Made by a program: the position numbers and the translations under genes
NCBI GenBank assembly: GCA_021828865.1
Contig: JAJZCW010000019.1
Coordinates: 1 to 64,000 of the forward strand
From: Bacillota bacterium
GTDB taxonomy: Bacteria > Bacillota > Bacilli > Alicyclobacillales > SLC66
Reading direction: 5' to 3'
DNA length: 64,000 bases
Notes under the pieces: generated by a model
Databases searched by the model: none
What the model saw: only the letters and a program-made list of their open reading frames with translations
Told to the model about the DNA's origin: nothing
Shown: positions 33,275 to 43,661 of the stretch, one piece after another
Layout of the letters: each line of letters starts with the position of its first letter
Numbering within the stretch: the first letter of the stretch is position 1

Positions 33275-36200
33275 TTGCGCGAAATTGTAAATTATCTTGC
33301 TCAAACCGAAGATGTTCAACAACTGGCGAGGGCCATGCAACAAGGCGAAGGGCAGCAAATGGTGGCAGGTATTAGTGGCTCTGCCAGGCATTTGTTCTAT
33401 GCAGCACTGAAAAAAGACGCTAATACCGTATTGATCGTGACCCATTCAATGACGAACGCGGAAGCCATTGTGGCGGATATCAGTGAACTACTGGGAGAAG
33501 ACCGGGTATTTCTATTTCCGGAACGGGAATTGATCCATGAGGATCTGGTGGCGTTTAGTCCAGAAATGGCCGCGCTGCGCTTGCGTGCATTGCAGGCATT
33601 AAAGAACCGTGAGCGCGCAGTATTTGTAACCACCATCAGGGGATTGAAGCAGCCGATGGTGTCGTCAAAGCGCCTGTTTGGCGCAGTGGTGGAACTCTCA
33701 TGGGGATCTGCTTACCCGATGGATCAATTGATTGAAAAACTGGTTTCGACCGGTTATGAGCGCGTGGAGCGTGTGGAGGCAAGAGGGCAGTTTAGCGTAC
33801 GTGGTGGATTGATTGATGTGTTTCCGCTCCATGCAGAGGCGGTTCGTATCGAGTGGTTTGGAGATGAGGTGGACTCGATCCGCTTTTTTGATATCGAAAC
33901 CCAGCGATCAACTGAACAGGCTAAGTCAGTTGAAATATGGCCAGCCAGAGAAATGGTCGTAAGCGCAGTAGAACTGAAGCAACTAGGGCAGCGTGTAGAG
34001 CAGGAAATGGCCGCATTTTTAAATAAGCAGGCCTACCATCAGGATTTTATCAGTCAAGTGCGGCATCATATAGGGCGGGATGCGGAAAGGATGCAGGAAG
34101 GGATACACTTTCCCGGATTGCTCCGCTATTCGAGTTGGTTGAATGGCCATCAAAGCTCGGTGCTTGATTATTTTCCTGCGGATGCCTGGATGTTTTACGA
34201 TGAGCCCGTACGTTTGCGAGAGACTATGGAACGGGTCATTCGAGAAGAAGCGGAATGGGTAACGGGAGCGCTCGAGCGTGGAGAAATTCTCCCTGGGTTG
34301 ATGATGTCTTATGATTTAGAGCGGATTTTTCTTAGTGAAGGACGTCCGCATCTGTATCTTACCCTCTTTCCCCGCCATGTACCTGGAGTGCACGTGCGTC
34401 AGACGGTCAATATACCGATGCACTCGATGCAAAAGTTTCATGGTCAATTGCCGCTTTTGAAATCAGAACTGACACGCTTTAAAAAAACTAGCCAGCACGT
34501 AGTCATTTTGGCAGCAAGTGCTGAACGGGCAGATAGACTCATCCGTGTGCTCGAGGATTTTTCTATCGAACTGGAGCGCAGGCCATATTTTGATCCTAAA
34601 GCAGAAATGCCAACTGTCGTTATCGGTAATCTTTCTTCAGGTTTTGAACTACCGCAATCGCATTTAGTGGTGATCAGTGAGAGTGAAATTTTTGTCACCA
34701 AAAAGAGAGCCAGACGTGTGCGTGATGACGCGCCTGAAGCAGCGCGGATTAAAAGCTATCAGGATCTTCATGTCGGTGATTGTGTCGTTCATGTCAATCA
34801 CGGGATCGGAAGGTATCTAGGGGTAGAAACGCTCGAAGTGGGGGGGACTCATCGGGATTACCTCCATTTGCAATATGCGGGTAATGACAAATTGTATGTG
34901 CCTGTCGATCAAATCAACCTGGTGCAAAAGTTCCTCGGCAATGAAGATCGTGAACCCAGGCTCAATCATCTCGGTGGTTCTGAATGGGCGCGCACCAAGC
35001 GCAAAGTTCAAAAATCAGTCCAAGACATTGCAGAGGATTTGATCAAACTCTATGCGGAGCGGGAAGCAAAACCAGGACATGCTTTTCGCAATGATACGGA
35101 GTGGCAACGGGACTTCGAGGCGATGTTTCCCTATGAAGAAACGCCTGATCAGTTGCGCGCGGTGACAGATATCAAGAAGGACATGGAAAAGACAAGGCCG
35201 ATGGATCGCTTACTTTGCGGTGATGTGGGATATGGCAAAACAGAAGTGGCCATTCGCGCAGCGGCGAAGGCTGTTTTTGATGGGAAACAAGTGGCCGTTC
35301 TTGTGCCGACGACAATTCTTGCACAGCAACACTACTCAACTTTTAGCGAAAGATTTTCCGGATTTCCGGTGACGATTGAGATGATCAGCCGCTTTCGCAG
35401 TAAGGCGGAGGTCACGAAAGTGCTGGAAGGGGTTCGGACAGGAATGGTCGATATCGTAATCGGAACCCATCGATTGCTGAACAAAAGCGTGCAGTTTAAG
35501 GATATTGGATTGCTTGTCGTCGATGAAGAGCAGCGCTTTGGGGTTACTCACAAGGAGAAATTAAAGCAACTGAAGAGCAATATTGATTGCCTCACGCTAA
35601 CGGCGACTCCGATTCCTCGCACCCTACACATGTCGATGGTCGGGGTGAGAGACCTGTCTGTGATCGAGACACCACCGGAGAATCGTTTTCCCGTTCAGAC
35701 GTATGTGTTAGAATATAACGATGCATTGCTGAAGGAAGCGATTGAACGAGAACTGAGCCGTGGCGGCCAAGTATATGTATTGTACAATCAGGTGCAAGGA
35801 ATCCAATCCATCGCTGACAGGATCACTCGCATGGTGCCTGATGCAAGGGTGGCGGTGGGTCATGGGCAGATGCCCGAGTCCCAATTGGAACGGGTGATGC
35901 TTGATTTTTTACAGGGCGAAATGGATGTACTGGTATCAACCACGATTATAGAAACTGGCATTGATATTCCCAACGTCAATACGCTCGTCGTATTTCATGC
36001 GAATCGCCTGGGGTTGTCCCAATTGTATCAATTGCGGGGAAGGGTGGGGAGATCTAACCGAATTGCCTATGCGTACTTTACGTACCAACCAGATAAGGTG
36101 CTTTCTGAAGTGGCAGAAAAGCGTTTGCAGGCCATTAAGGAATTCACCGAATTGGGGAGTGGGTTCAAGATTGCCATGCGCGATCTTTCGATTCGGGGAG

Positions 36201-36811
36201 CAGGGAATTTACTTGGTGCGGAACAGCACGGGTTTATCAGTGCAGTGGGTTTTGATATGTATTCGGAGATGCTGGCGGAGGCGATCCGCGAATTGAAGGG
36301 CGAGAAGAAGGAAGAAAAACAGGAACCCAGCGTGGAGATTACTGTCGACGCCTATCTACCGCAAGAATATATACTGGACGTTGCGCAAAAAATCGAAGTA
36401 TATCAAAAATTTGTAGCTTGCAGATCCCTGAATGAAGTGGCGGATCTTCGGGAGGAACTTCAGGACCGTTTTGGTGATCCTCCGCAAGAGGTGGAGAATC
36501 TGCTTTCGGTGGCAAGCCTTCGGGCCTACGCTTACCAGTATGATCTTGAGTCCCTCAGCAAGCAGGATAATGATTTGCATATCGTTTTCAGGGAGGAGCA
36601 GACAGCGAATCTGTCCGGACCTCACTTGTTTCAATTAACGCAAATGTATCCTAAGCGGATGCACTTAAAGGCTACGGGTGGACACTATGCACTAGTGATT
36701 GAAGGTCGTCGGGTAAAAGATGATGAATTGCTTGAAATGGCCTTGAAGGTCATGAAGGAAATGACGTCTGTGTTTATTGAATCGAAGGAGGCTTTTGAAA
36801 ATGTCTATTAG
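33275..36811 (+). CDS. mfd: Transcription-repair coupling factor
   Basis: 1178 residues. A UvrB-homology N-terminal module, the CarD-like RNA polymerase interaction domain ([17 protein letters not shown]), then RecG-like helicase motifs: [16 protein letters not shown] (Walker A), VVDEEQRFG (DEEQ), [14 protein letters not shown], and QLRGRVGRS. Mfd removes stalled RNA polymerase and recruits UvrA. TTG start after a G-rich site. It overlaps the PrsA-like gene by 11 bases. Confidence 0.98.
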   Translation: MREIVNYLAQTEDVQQLARAMQQGEGQQMVAGISGSARHLFYAALKKDANTVLIVTHSMTNAEAIVADISELLGEDRVFLFPERELIHEDLVAFSPEMAALRLRALQALKNRERAVFVTTIRGLKQPMVSSKRLFGAVVELSWGSAYPMDQLIEKLVSTGYERVERVEARGQFSVRGGLIDVFPLHAEAVRIEWFGDEVDSIRFFDIETQRSTEQAKSVEIWPAREMVVSAVELKQLGQRVEQEMAAFLNKQAYHQDFISQVRHHIGRDAERMQEGIHFPGLLRYSSWLNGHQSSVLDYFPADAWMFYDEPVRLRETMERVIREEAEWVTGALERGEILPGLMMSYDLERIFLSEGRPHLYLTLFPRHVPGVHVRQTVNIPMHSMQKFHGQLPLLKSELTRFKKTSQHVVILAASAERADRLIRVLEDFSIELERRPYFDPKAEMPTVVIGNLSSGFELPQSHLVVISESEIFVTKKRARRVRDDAPEAARIKSYQDLHVGDCVVHVNHGIGRYLGVETLEVGGTHRDYLHLQYAGNDKLYVPVDQINLVQKFLGNEDREPRLNHLGGSEWARTKRKVQKSVQDIAEDLIKLYAEREAKPGHAFRNDTEWQRDFEAMFPYEETPDQLRAVTDIKKDMEKTRPMDRLLCGDVGYGKTEVAIRAAAKAVFDGKQVAVLVPTTILAQQHYSTFSERFSGFPVTIEMISRFRSKAEVTKVLEGVRTGMVDIVIGTHRLLNKSVQFKDIGLLVVDEEQRFGVTHKEKLKQLKSNIDCLTLTATPIPRTLHMSMVGVRDLSVIETPPENRFPVQTYVLEYNDALLKEAIERELSRGGQVYVLYNQVQGIQSIADRITRMVPDARVAVGHGQMPESQLERVMLDFLQGEMDVLVSTTIIETGIDIPNVNTLVVFHANRLGLSQLYQLRGRVGRSNRIAYAYFTYQPDKVLSEVAEKRLQAIKEFTELGSGFKIAMRDLSIRGAGNLLGAEQHGFISAVGFDMYSEMLAEAIRELKGEKKEEKQEPSVEITVDAYLPQEYILDVAQKIEVYQKFVACRSLNEVADLREELQDRFGDPPQEVENLLSVASLRAYAYQYDLESLSKQDNDLHIVFREEQTANLSGPHLFQLTQMYPKRMHLKATGGHYALVIEGRRVKDDELLEMALKVMKEMTSVFIESKEAFENVY

Positions 36812-37727
36812 TTTTTTTAAGAAAAAAAGCACATTGGCGGTCGCTTCTGTTGCTGTGATGGGGCTTGTGCTTAGTGGATGTGGCACCAATAGCAGTTCTG
36901 CCATCGTGGCTACCTACAAAGGGGGGACGGTAACCGCCGCTCAATTGAATGAGCAGCTTCATTTGGAGCAGTTGTTTAACCCGCAACTTTCCGTCACCAC
37001 TACAGTAAAAAAGCAAGTGATTCAACAGTATATTGTATATAACCGGTTGCTTGAAGAGCAGGCGCTAAAAGCAGGAATTAAAGTAACGAACACACAGGTC
37101 AACCAGACGGTGCTGAACATTAAGCAAAGTGCTATCCAGTCACTTTACAGCGGGAATTCAAGTAGCTTTGACAGTAAAATGCAAACGCTTGGGTTACAGA
37201 ACACGGACCTTGCGGATTATGTGAAAACCCTGCTTGTTTTGCAGCTTTACTCGCAAAAACTGGTGAATAAAGTATCCCTTCAATCAGAGGAGCAATACTA
37301 CAAGCAGAATCTGTATCAATTTGCCACGGTGTCGGTTCGCCATATTCTTGTCAACAAATTGCCTCTGGCGCAAAAAATTGCAACGGAGCTGAGGAGTGGC
37401 GGCAGTTGGGACAAGCTTGCCAAACAATACTCGACTGATACGGGATCGAAAAATAATGGTGGGCTATATGCCAATCAGAGTCCGTCGCAATGGGTGGTAC
37501 CTTTCCGTGATCATGCTATGAGCCAACCGATCGGAGTAATTGGCAATCCATTCAAGTCACAATACGGTTACCATGTCATGGAAGTGCTAAAACGCACTAT
37601 TTCCCCATTCAAGAGTGTACAGTCTACGATTGAACAAACACTTCTCCAACAAAAGACCAACACCGTCATGACCGGCATCGTCAATAATTTACAAAAGAAC
37701 GCGGGCATCAAAATTACACTGAGCTAA
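36801..37727 (+). CDS. PrsA-like peptidyl-prolyl isomerase lipoprotein (foldase)
   Basis: 308 residues. A signal peptide with a lipobox LSGC (Cys near residue 28) is followed by a SurA-N-like helical region and a parvulin domain: VRHILVNKLPLAQKIA, GGSWDKLAKQYSTDTGS, GGLYANQSPSQWVVPF, YGYHVMEVL. PrsA helps secreted proteins fold outside the membrane. AAGGAGG lies ten bases before ATG 36801 inside the end of mfd. B. subtilis has spoVT directly after mfd, so this gene is an insertion relative to it, though PrsA-like genes occur here in other Bacillales. Confidence 0.9.
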   Translation: MSISFFKKKSTLAVASVAVMGLVLSGCGTNSSSAIVATYKGGTVTAAQLNEQLHLEQLFNPQLSVTTTVKKQVIQQYIVYNRLLEEQALKAGIKVTNTQVNQTVLNIKQSAIQSLYSGNSSSFDSKMQTLGLQNTDLADYVKTLLVLQLYSQKLVNKVSLQSEEQYYKQNLYQFATVSVRHILVNKLPLAQKIATELRSGGSWDKLAKQYSTDTGSKNNGGLYANQSPSQWVVPFRDHAMSQPIGVIGNPFKSQYGYHVMEVLKRTISPFKSVQSTIEQTLLQQKTNTVMTGIVNNLQKNAGIKITLS

Positions 37728-37747
37728 ATGGGAAATTGATAAAAATG

Positions 37748-37775
37748 GCCGCTCACCGTTTAGGTGGGTGGTTTT
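37748..37775 (+). terminator. Terminator after the PrsA-like gene
   Basis: GCCGCTCACC (37748-37757) pairs with GGTGGGTGGT (37763-37772) with three wobbles, followed by TTT. Confidence 0.6.
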
Positions 37776-37872
37776 CCATTATATTACACGATATTTTATG
37801 CTAAACTCACTGCTCTTCGGACAATATAAAGGCAACAGTTTCGCAAGCTTCATTTGTCTGGGGGGTAGTGCA

Positions 37873-38415
37873 ATGAAAGCCACAGGAATTGTTAGGCGCA
37901 TTGATGATTTAGGAAGGGTAGTTATCCCGAAAGAGATAAGGCGTACGTTGAGGATTCGTGAAGGGGATCCACTGGAAATTTTTGTGGATAGAGACGGCGA
38001 AGTCATTTTGAAAAAATATTCTCCCATCGGGGAACTTGGTGATTTTGCCAAAGAATACGCAGAATCGTTGAATGAGGCGTCTGGTCACTTCACGCTGATC
38101 ACAGACAGGGATACAGTGATTGCATCTGCTGGAATAGCCAAGAAAGAATATCTGGAGAAGCCTGTAGGGTCTGAACTTGAAAAAGCCATGGATGAGCGTA
38201 AACTCATCATTTCTACTAATGTTGCTGAAGTGCAATTGATTCGCGATCGAACCGAACCAATCACTTCGCACGTTATCGTACCGATCATGTATAACGGCGA
38301 TCCGATCGGAAGCGTGGTACTTATTTCACGTGATGAGGGAGTAAAAATGGGAGAGCTCGAAACCAAACTGGCGGAAACAGCGGCAGGCTTCCTTTCCAAG
38401 CAGATGGACCAATAA
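37873..38415 (+). CDS. spoVT: Stage V sporulation regulator SpoVT
   Basis: 180 residues. An AbrB-type N-terminal domain (MKATGIVRRIDDLGRVVIP) joins a GAF-like C-terminal domain, the SpoVT layout. SpoVT adjusts forespore sigma-G genes. ATG 37873 follows GGGGGT; an upstream frame of 35 codons is not family-like. It has its own terminator. Confidence 0.96.
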   Translation: MKATGIVRRIDDLGRVVIPKEIRRTLRIREGDPLEIFVDRDGEVILKKYSPIGELGDFAKEYAESLNEASGHFTLITDRDTVIASAGIAKKEYLEKPVGSELEKAMDERKLIISTNVAEVQLIRDRTEPITSHVIVPIMYNGDPIGSVVLISRDEGVKMGELETKLAETAAGFLSKQMDQ

Positions 38416-38442
38416 TCACAACGCCTTTTTATGAATTCATAT

Positions 38443-38465
38443 GGACAGCGAGGGCTGTCCTTTTT
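38443..38465 (+). terminator. Intrinsic terminator after spoVT
   Basis: GGACAGC (38443-38449) pairs with GCTGTCC (38454-38460) with loop GAGG, followed by five Ts. Confidence 0.88.
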
Positions 38466-38536
38466 AATTGGTCGAGAGCAAACCCCGACTCGTATATCTG
38501 TTGGGTTGTCCCCGTATACTTCTCTATCGATAAACG

Positions 38537-40180
38537 ATGGGAGTGGCAAATACGGTGGCATCAAGCAGGACTTTTGTTCGTGGGGCGTTCATCCTTACCG
38601 TGGCCGCCATCATTTCCAAGCTTTTGGGGTCTGTCTACACGATTATCCTGCAAAATCTAATTGGGGATCGCGGGATGGGCATCTACCAGATGGCATATCC
38701 GGTGTATGCCACGTTGCTTGTTATTTCTACCGCAGGGTTCCCCGTGGCGATTTCTAAATATGTGAGCGAATATACGGCTATTCATGACTTGGGCAATGCT
38801 AATCGCATCTTTCGCGTCGCATTTTTCTTGCTGGCAGGGACAGGTTTTCTAGCGATGGTATCGCTATATGCCTTCAGTGACACGTTTGCCCGGCTTGCTG
38901 GTGACATGCGTGCCACGTGGGCATTGAGGGCGGTGGCGCCTGCGCTTTTTGTCGTACCCATACTGAGCAGCATCAGGGGGTACTTTCAAGGTTGGCAATG
39001 GATGAGACCGACAGCGGTATCTCAGGTGGTCGAGCAGTTAATTCGTGTGCTCACTATCATTGCCGGCGTGTGGTTGGTGCTATCGTTTGGAGGAAAAGAG
39101 AGAGCCGCCGCTGCGGTGGCGTCATTTGGCGCAGTGACCGGGGGGCTATCTGGACTCGTGGTGATTTTGTATCAACTGTGGCGATTTCGCGTGAAAATGC
39201 ACAATCTGATAAGAGGGCGTCAGCTTGGCGTTTCCCATGCATTGTTATCCAGGCGTACAATCGTTCGTAAGCTCATTTATTATTCAATACCAGTTAGCCT
39301 TGGGGCGCTCATCATCCCGCTTTTTAGCAACGTAGACGCGTTCACGGTGACCAATCTCCTCAAGGCGCAGGGAATTGCGCAAAATACCGCCACGCACCTG
39401 TATGGTTTACTGTCAGGGCGGGCATTCAAGTTGCTGATGCTACCCGCAACCCTTGTCAGTTCAATCGGCGTGGCACTTTTGCCCGCCGTTTCAGAAGCAA
39501 GTACTCGAATTGGCACGTCTACTGTCAAGGAGCGGGTCAGTTTGGGAATTCGCTATACCTTGTTTTTGTCACTTCCTGCATCGATTGGCCTTATTATGCT
39601 TGCTACGCCCATTGACATTGCACTATTTCGGGATGCACAGGGAGATCAGGCGATTATGTGGATGGGGGTAGCCACCCTATTTAGCAGCATCCAGATGAAT
39701 GCGGCAGCCAGTCTGCAGGGGTTGGGATATGTCTATACACCCCTTGTCAGTTTGTTGGCTGGTACAGTGCTGAAAATTGCGCTAAACTTTATACTGGTTC
39801 CGCGATATCAAATTGCAGGGGCTGCTGCTGCTACAGCCCTCAGTTATGCACTTGCGGCAAGCTGGAACTGGTGGATATTAAAACAAAAAATACATTTTCG
39901 TCTCTCCTATTTTCACCACGTATTCAAACCGCTCATGGCTGTTTTTGTAATGGGCGCTTTTGTGTTCGCAATTGAACGCCAATGGAGTCTCTTGAATTTG
40001 CACATTCCTGCACGATTGAACGCTGCGGGATTGGTGCTAACTAGTGTGGCAGCGGGAATTATCACGTATGCGATCATGTTGCTTTTGAGTGGTTTGCTTT
40101 CGGAAAAAGAAGTTAAGGGGTTGCCCAAGCTGGGGACACCGCTCATTGTTTTTCTTCGCAAAATCGGCTTTTATTCTTAA
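38537..40180 (+). CDS. yabM: SpoVB/YabM-type polysaccharide flippase
   Basis: 547 residues, about fourteen membrane helices. FVRGAFILTVAAIISKLLG, LIGDRGMGIYQMAYPVY, GFPVAISKY and SIRGYFQGW are family motifs. The place between spoVT and mazG is that of B. subtilis yabM (amj/murJ-related lipid II flippases have overlapping roles). Start uncertain: ATG 38537 has no clear binding site, while GTG 38555 has GGGAG eleven bases before it. It is a paralogue of the minus-strand gene at 6293. Confidence 0.92.
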   Translation: MGVANTVASSRTFVRGAFILTVAAIISKLLGSVYTIILQNLIGDRGMGIYQMAYPVYATLLVISTAGFPVAISKYVSEYTAIHDLGNANRIFRVAFFLLAGTGFLAMVSLYAFSDTFARLAGDMRATWALRAVAPALFVVPILSSIRGYFQGWQWMRPTAVSQVVEQLIRVLTIIAGVWLVLSFGGKERAAAAVASFGAVTGGLSGLVVILYQLWRFRVKMHNLIRGRQLGVSHALLSRRTIVRKLIYYSIPVSLGALIIPLFSNVDAFTVTNLLKAQGIAQNTATHLYGLLSGRAFKLLMLPATLVSSIGVALLPAVSEASTRIGTSTVKERVSLGIRYTLFLSLPASIGLIMLATPIDIALFRDAQGDQAIMWMGVATLFSSIQMNAAASLQGLGYVYTPLVSLLAGTVLKIALNFILVPRYQIAGAAAATALSYALAASWNWWILKQKIHFRLSYFHHVFKPLMAVFVMGAFVFAIERQWSLLNLHIPARLNAAGLVLTSVAAGIITYAIMLLLSGLLSEKEVKGLPKLGTPLIVFLRKIGFYS

Positions 40181-40197
40181 GAAAAAGGGGCGTTTTT

Positions 40198-41652
40198 ATG
40201 GGGATCATTCATGTCGCGGGCCTTGGACCCGGAGCGGTCGCCAGCATCCCATACGGTACTGTGCAATTGATGGAAAAAGGACTGCCAGTCTACCTTCGCA
40301 CCGCGAGGCATCCAAGCGCTAATTTTTTGATCCAGCGCGATCTACCTTTCGTGTCGTTGGATTCGTTTTATGAAGAGGCAAATGATTTTTCTACCCTCTA
40401 TGATCGGATCGTGGAATTTTTAGTCGCCGAGACGGATCGAGAGAAGGAGATTGTCTATTTGGTACCAGGCCATCCAGGTGTGGCGGAACGCAGCGTCCAA
40501 CTTCTACAGGTGGCTGCGCAAAATGGAAGAGTTAAGATGGTGTATGAGTCCGGCCAAAGTTTTATTGACGATTTACTATTCAAAATAGGGGTGGATCCCG
40601 TGGATGGACTGTTGTTGCTCGATGCGACGTCCCTTCGCGGGGATATGTTACAACCTAAAGCGCATACCATCATGATGCAACTGTATAATCAAGCGGTAGC
40701 CAGTGATACAAAGGTGTTACTCTCTGAGGTGTACGGGGATGAGTGGGAAGTGGTGATCGCCAGTTCCATTGGGATAGCAGGGCAGGAGTCGATTCAAAAG
40801 GTGCCGCTTTTTGAACTTGACAGGATAAAAGGGATCGATCATCTTACCACGTTGTACGTCCCTCCTTTACAGGCAGAGAGGCTGTACGGGGATTGGTCTG
40901 AACTAGTCAATATTGTCGCAGCACTTAGAAGTCCAAATGGGTGTCCGTGGGATAAGGAGCAGACGCATGAGTCGCTTCGGCCTTATGTGATTGAGGAAGC
41001 CTATGAAGTAGCACAGGCCATCGATGAAGGCGATGTAGACGCACTCGTGGAAGAATTGGGTGATGTGCTGCTGCAAGTCTTGTTACATAGTCAAATAGGA
41101 TTCGATGAAGGAGACTTTCAGGTCAGAGATGTGATCCGTACGTTGAGTGCCAAATTGATTCGCAGGCACCCCCATGTATTTGGCGAAGCATCGGCTGTCA
41201 CGGCTGAAGAGGTAGTGCAACATTGGGAACAAATCAAAAAGGCAGAAAAATCAGGTCAAGTACTATCTTTGTTGGATGCGGTGAAAAAAGGTCAGTCTCC
41301 ACTTAAGGAAAGTCATGAATTGCAGAAAAAAGCCGCCAAGGTCGGTTTTGATTGGCCGGACATCGAACCTGTTTTTGCTAAATTGGGAGAAGAAATACGC
41401 GAATTTCAGGAAGCCGATACGGATGAGGAAAAGGAAAAGGAATTTGGTGACATGCTGTTCTCGCTTGTCAATCTCGGTCGTCACTTTGGCATTGACCCGG
41501 AGCGGGCACTGGCACTCACTAATCAAAAATTCAGACGCCGGTTTTTACACATTGAAAAGGAATTGCAAAGGCGTAATTTAGACTTTTCAACGGTGGAACT
41601 TGCAATTCTCGATGAATTTTGGCAAAATGCGAAAGAAAAAGCCAACTCATAG
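40198..41652 (+). CDS. mazG: SAM-methylase-like / MazG nucleotide pyrophosphohydrolase fusion (YabN)
   Basis: 484 residues. The first half (about 1-220) is a tetrapyrrole-methylase fold starting [17 protein letters not shown]. The second half is Maz[26 protein letters not shown] with the EExxE metal site, then a repeated helical unit. It removes damaged or non-canonical NTPs. The methylase half has no known reaction in this protein. ATG with AAGGGG upstream. Confidence 0.95.
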   Translation: MGIIHVAGLGPGAVASIPYGTVQLMEKGLPVYLRTARHPSANFLIQRDLPFVSLDSFYEEANDFSTLYDRIVEFLVAETDREKEIVYLVPGHPGVAERSVQLLQVAAQNGRVKMVYESGQSFIDDLLFKIGVDPVDGLLLLDATSLRGDMLQPKAHTIMMQLYNQAVASDTKVLLSEVYGDEWEVVIASSIGIAGQESIQKVPLFELDRIKGIDHLTTLYVPPLQAERLYGDWSELVNIVAALRSPNGCPWDKEQTHESLRPYVIEEAYEVAQAIDEGDVDALVEELGDVLLQVLLHSQIGFDEGDFQVRDVIRTLSAKLIRRHPHVFGEASAVTAEEVVQHWEQIKKAEKSGQVLSLLDAVKKGQSPLKESHELQKKAAKVGFDWPDIEPVFAKLGEEIREFQEADTDEEKEKEFGDMLFSLVNLGRHFGIDPERALALTNQKFRRRFLHIEKELQRRNLDFSTVELAILDEFWQNAKEKANS

Positions 41653-41725
41653 CAGGAGAATGCTGGGTTCAAGACGAATAGTGAGCAGTGAAAATTATTG
41701 CCTTGGAAAGGGGCTAATCGGATTT

Positions 41726-41998
41726 ATGAATAAAGTGGACCTCATTAACAAAGTTGCCGAAAAAAGTGGCTTAAAGAAAAAGGACGTGGAAGCGGCAGTC
41801 AACGCATTTTTGGATTCCATTTCTGAAGCGCTCTCTGAAGGAGATAAAGTACAACTGATCGGATTTGGTACTTTTGAAACCCGCAAGCGCAAAGCCCGCA
41901 GTGGCCGCAATCCGCAAACTGGTGAAGTGATCTCCATTCCGGAATCGTCCGTGCCCGCATTTAAGCCGGGGAATAAACTTAAAGAAGCCACAAAATAA
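41726..41998 (+). CDS. hup: HU family DNA-binding protein
   Basis: 90 residues. [38 protein letters not shown] (DNA-binding arm) and [12 protein letters not shown] are HU signatures. ATG 41726 starts at the usual first residue; the reading frame extends upstream into mazG without family likeness. Its stop overlaps the hslR start in TAATG. Confidence 0.97.
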   Translation: MNKVDLINKVAEKSGLKKKDVEAAVNAFLDSISEALSEGDKVQLIGFGTFETRKRKARSGRNPQTGEVISIPESSVPAFKPGNKLKEATK

Positions 41999-42300
41999 TG
42001 CGGCTTGATAAATACCTGAAGGTTTCCCGTCTGGTGAAGCGTCGAACACTTGCCAAGGAGTTATGTGACAATGGACGGGTGGAAGTGAACGGGAGAACTG
42101 CCAAGGCAGGAACAGAAGTGCAAATTGGGGATTCGCTTAGCATTCGCTATGGTTCCAGGATTACGAACGTGAAGATCGCAAAGATCGTAGAGCAGGCTCG
42201 AAAAGAGCAGGCAGGAGAGCTCTATCAGATACTTGGCGAAGAACGGATTATCGGAACGGTTGATAAAGCCTTTGACGAGGAAGACGACCTTGAAGATTAG
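41998..42300 (+). CDS. rqcP: S4-domain RNA-binding protein (HslR/RqcP, YabO)
   Basis: 100 residues. [32 protein letters not shown] is an S4 domain, here visible as [11 protein letters not shown] and CDNGRVEVNG. The B. subtilis orthologue RqcP works with RqcH to add alanine tails on stalled nascent chains at the 50S subunit. Starts within the HU stop. Its final codons sit in a terminator stem. Confidence 0.93.
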   Translation: MRLDKYLKVSRLVKRRTLAKELCDNGRVEVNGRTAKAGTEVQIGDSLSIRYGSRITNVKIAKIVEQARKEQAGELYQILGEERIIGTVDKAFDEEDDLED

Positions 42301-42312
42301 GTCGTCTTTTGT
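42281..42312 (+). terminator. Intrinsic terminator after rqcP
   Basis: AAGACGACCT (42281-42290) pairs perfectly with AGGTCGTCTT (42299-42308), followed by TTG TT. The stop codon of rqcP is within the stem-loop. Confidence 0.82.
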
Positions 42313-42340
42313 TCTATTCTCTTCATTTCGGCCATATGGT
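42312..42340 (+). promoter_or_regulatory. Candidate sigma-E promoter of yabP-yabQ
   Basis: TTCTATT (42312-42318), 14 bp, CATATGGT (42333-42340): 5/7 and 6/8 matches to the sigma-E pattern. yabP and yabQ are mother-cell genes in B. subtilis. Confidence 0.4.
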
Positions 42341-42378
42341 TGAAAAAGTAGTACAAGGCCGGAAGAGAGGGAAGCCAA

Positions 42379-42672
42379 GTGGCAGAAGACAAGCTGGTAC
42401 GTGATCCAGGCAGGCATCAGGTATTGATCGTAAACCGGGAGTACGTTGAAGTGACTGGTGTTACGGGAGTGGAATCGTTTGACACGCACGAGTTTGTACT
42501 ACAAACGACAAACAGCACGCTATCACTTCGAGGTGAAAACCTCCATATCAAAGCACTGAATTTGGAAAATGGATTGGTGTCCATTGAGGGAACCATCTAT
42601 GACCTCGCTTATTTGGAAAGTGGCCGTTATGACAAAAGGGGAAAAAAACTCTGGGGACGGCTTATGAAGTAG
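42379..42672 (+). CDS. yabP: Sporulation protein YabP
   Basis: 97 residues, all-beta pattern: RHQVLIVNREYVEVTGVTGVESFD, LSLRGENLHIKALNLENGLVSIEGTI fits the YabP/YqfC family, seen here as VTGVTGVESFD and GENLHIKALNLE. In B. subtilis YabP is needed for normal engulfment-stage membrane-associated assembly; its molecular job is unclear. GTG start after AGAGGGA. yabQ follows after four bases. Confidence 0.94.
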   Translation: MAEDKLVRDPGRHQVLIVNREYVEVTGVTGVESFDTHEFVLQTTNSTLSLRGENLHIKALNLENGLVSIEGTIYDLAYLESGRYDKRGKKLWGRLMK

Positions 42673-42676
42673 GCGG

Positions 42677-43222
42677 GTGATACAATTGGATCTTCAACAG
42701 CAGTACGCCACGTTGATTCTGATGATGGTTTCTGGCGCTTTAATGGGAACGGTTCACGATGTGTACCGAACATCGATCAAGGAATGGCGATTCTTTAGAA
42801 GATTTTCGGTGCTCTGGGACATACTTTATTGGCTTTTTGCCACAGTTTTTGTTTTTACTATGTTGCTTGGGGCCAACCACGGCGATGTCCGATTCGCTGT
42901 TTTTCTGCTTTTGATAGCTGGGTGGTGGCTTTACGCATTGCTTTTTCGACGTATTGTGGTGGCGGTTACCACTTCCCTTATCCGAGGGATCCTAAGAGTG
43001 GTGCGTTTGATAGGATCGATGGTCTATCGATTGCTAATTGTGCCTGTTCTTTTTCTCTTCAAGTTGGTGTGGGAGATTGCAAAGCGCATCAATAGGATGT
43101 TAGAGAAAATTGAATTAGTCTTGGTATGGCCCATCGCATTTACCGAAAAAAGTGTGGCGCGATACTTCGAAAAGAAGGAACATGAAGAGGACGAGACGAA
43201 TAAGGATGAGATGAATCATTAA
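42677..43222 (+). CDS. yabQ: Sporulation membrane protein YabQ
   Basis: 181 residues with three or four membrane segments (about 10-25, 50-65, 72-90, 110-130). GALMGTVHDVYRT near the start is the YabQ signature. Needed for cortex formation in B. subtilis. The ribosome binding site GGCGGG is too close to GTG 42677 and suits TTG 42686, so the true start may be nine bases later. Confidence 0.92.
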   Translation: MIQLDLQQQYATLILMMVSGALMGTVHDVYRTSIKEWRFFRRFSVLWDILYWLFATVFVFTMLLGANHGDVRFAVFLLLIAGWWLYALLFRRIVVAVTTSLIRGILRVVRLIGSMVYRLLIVPVLFLFKLVWEIAKRINRMLEKIELVLVWPIAFTEKSVARYFEKKEHEEDETNKDEMNH

Positions 43223-43259
43223 AAATCCCGATCCTTTTCTTACTCTAGGAGTTGCGTTC

Positions 43260-43568
43260 ATGAAATCTGGAGTTAATCGCAAGCTAAAGCATAGACGTAT
43301 CTACATTTGGTACACTCTGGTATTCGCTGTATTGGTGTGGGGTGCCTATGTGTATTTCTTTGTGCAGCGTCCGGCGCTATCTCAACAGGAAGCCTCAAAA
43401 GCCCGATTGACCAGTGAATTGAAAGCATCAAAATTGGAGTATCAAACTCTCAACACGCAAGTGGAGGAGTTGCACCAAAACAACTACATCGCCTACATAG
43501 CTCAGAAGAAATACAATCTGGTCAAACCTGGAGAAATATTGTTTGTGGAAAACTCTGCAAAAAGCTAA
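43260..43568 (+). CDS. divIC: Cell division protein DivIC (FtsB-like)
   Basis: 102 residues. A short basic N-terminus, one membrane helix (about 15-35) and an extracellular coiled coil (LTSELKASKLEYQTLNTQVEEL) ending YIAQKKYNLVKPGEILF, the usual DivIC ending. It forms the FtsL-DivIB-DivIC complex at the septum. TAGGAG upstream. Located between yabQ and yabR as in B. subtilis. Confidence 0.95.
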   Translation: MKSGVNRKLKHRRIYIWYTLVFAVLVWGAYVYFFVQRPALSQQEASKARLTSELKASKLEYQTLNTQVEELHQNNYIAYIAQKKYNLVKPGEILFVENSAKS

Positions 43569-43588
43569 CTAGAACTGTGCTCATTTTC

Positions 43589-43618
43589 TTGACACCTTTT
43601 TTTAACGTTCTGTATAAT
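43589..43618 (+). promoter_or_regulatory. Sigma-A promoter of yabR
   Basis: TTGACA (43589-43594), 18 bp, TATAAT (43613-43618). Both hexamers are consensus. Confidence 0.85.
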
Positions 43619-43661
43619 CTAAATTGGATATGTATCATTTAGAGGGGGATCTTTCTCTTTT

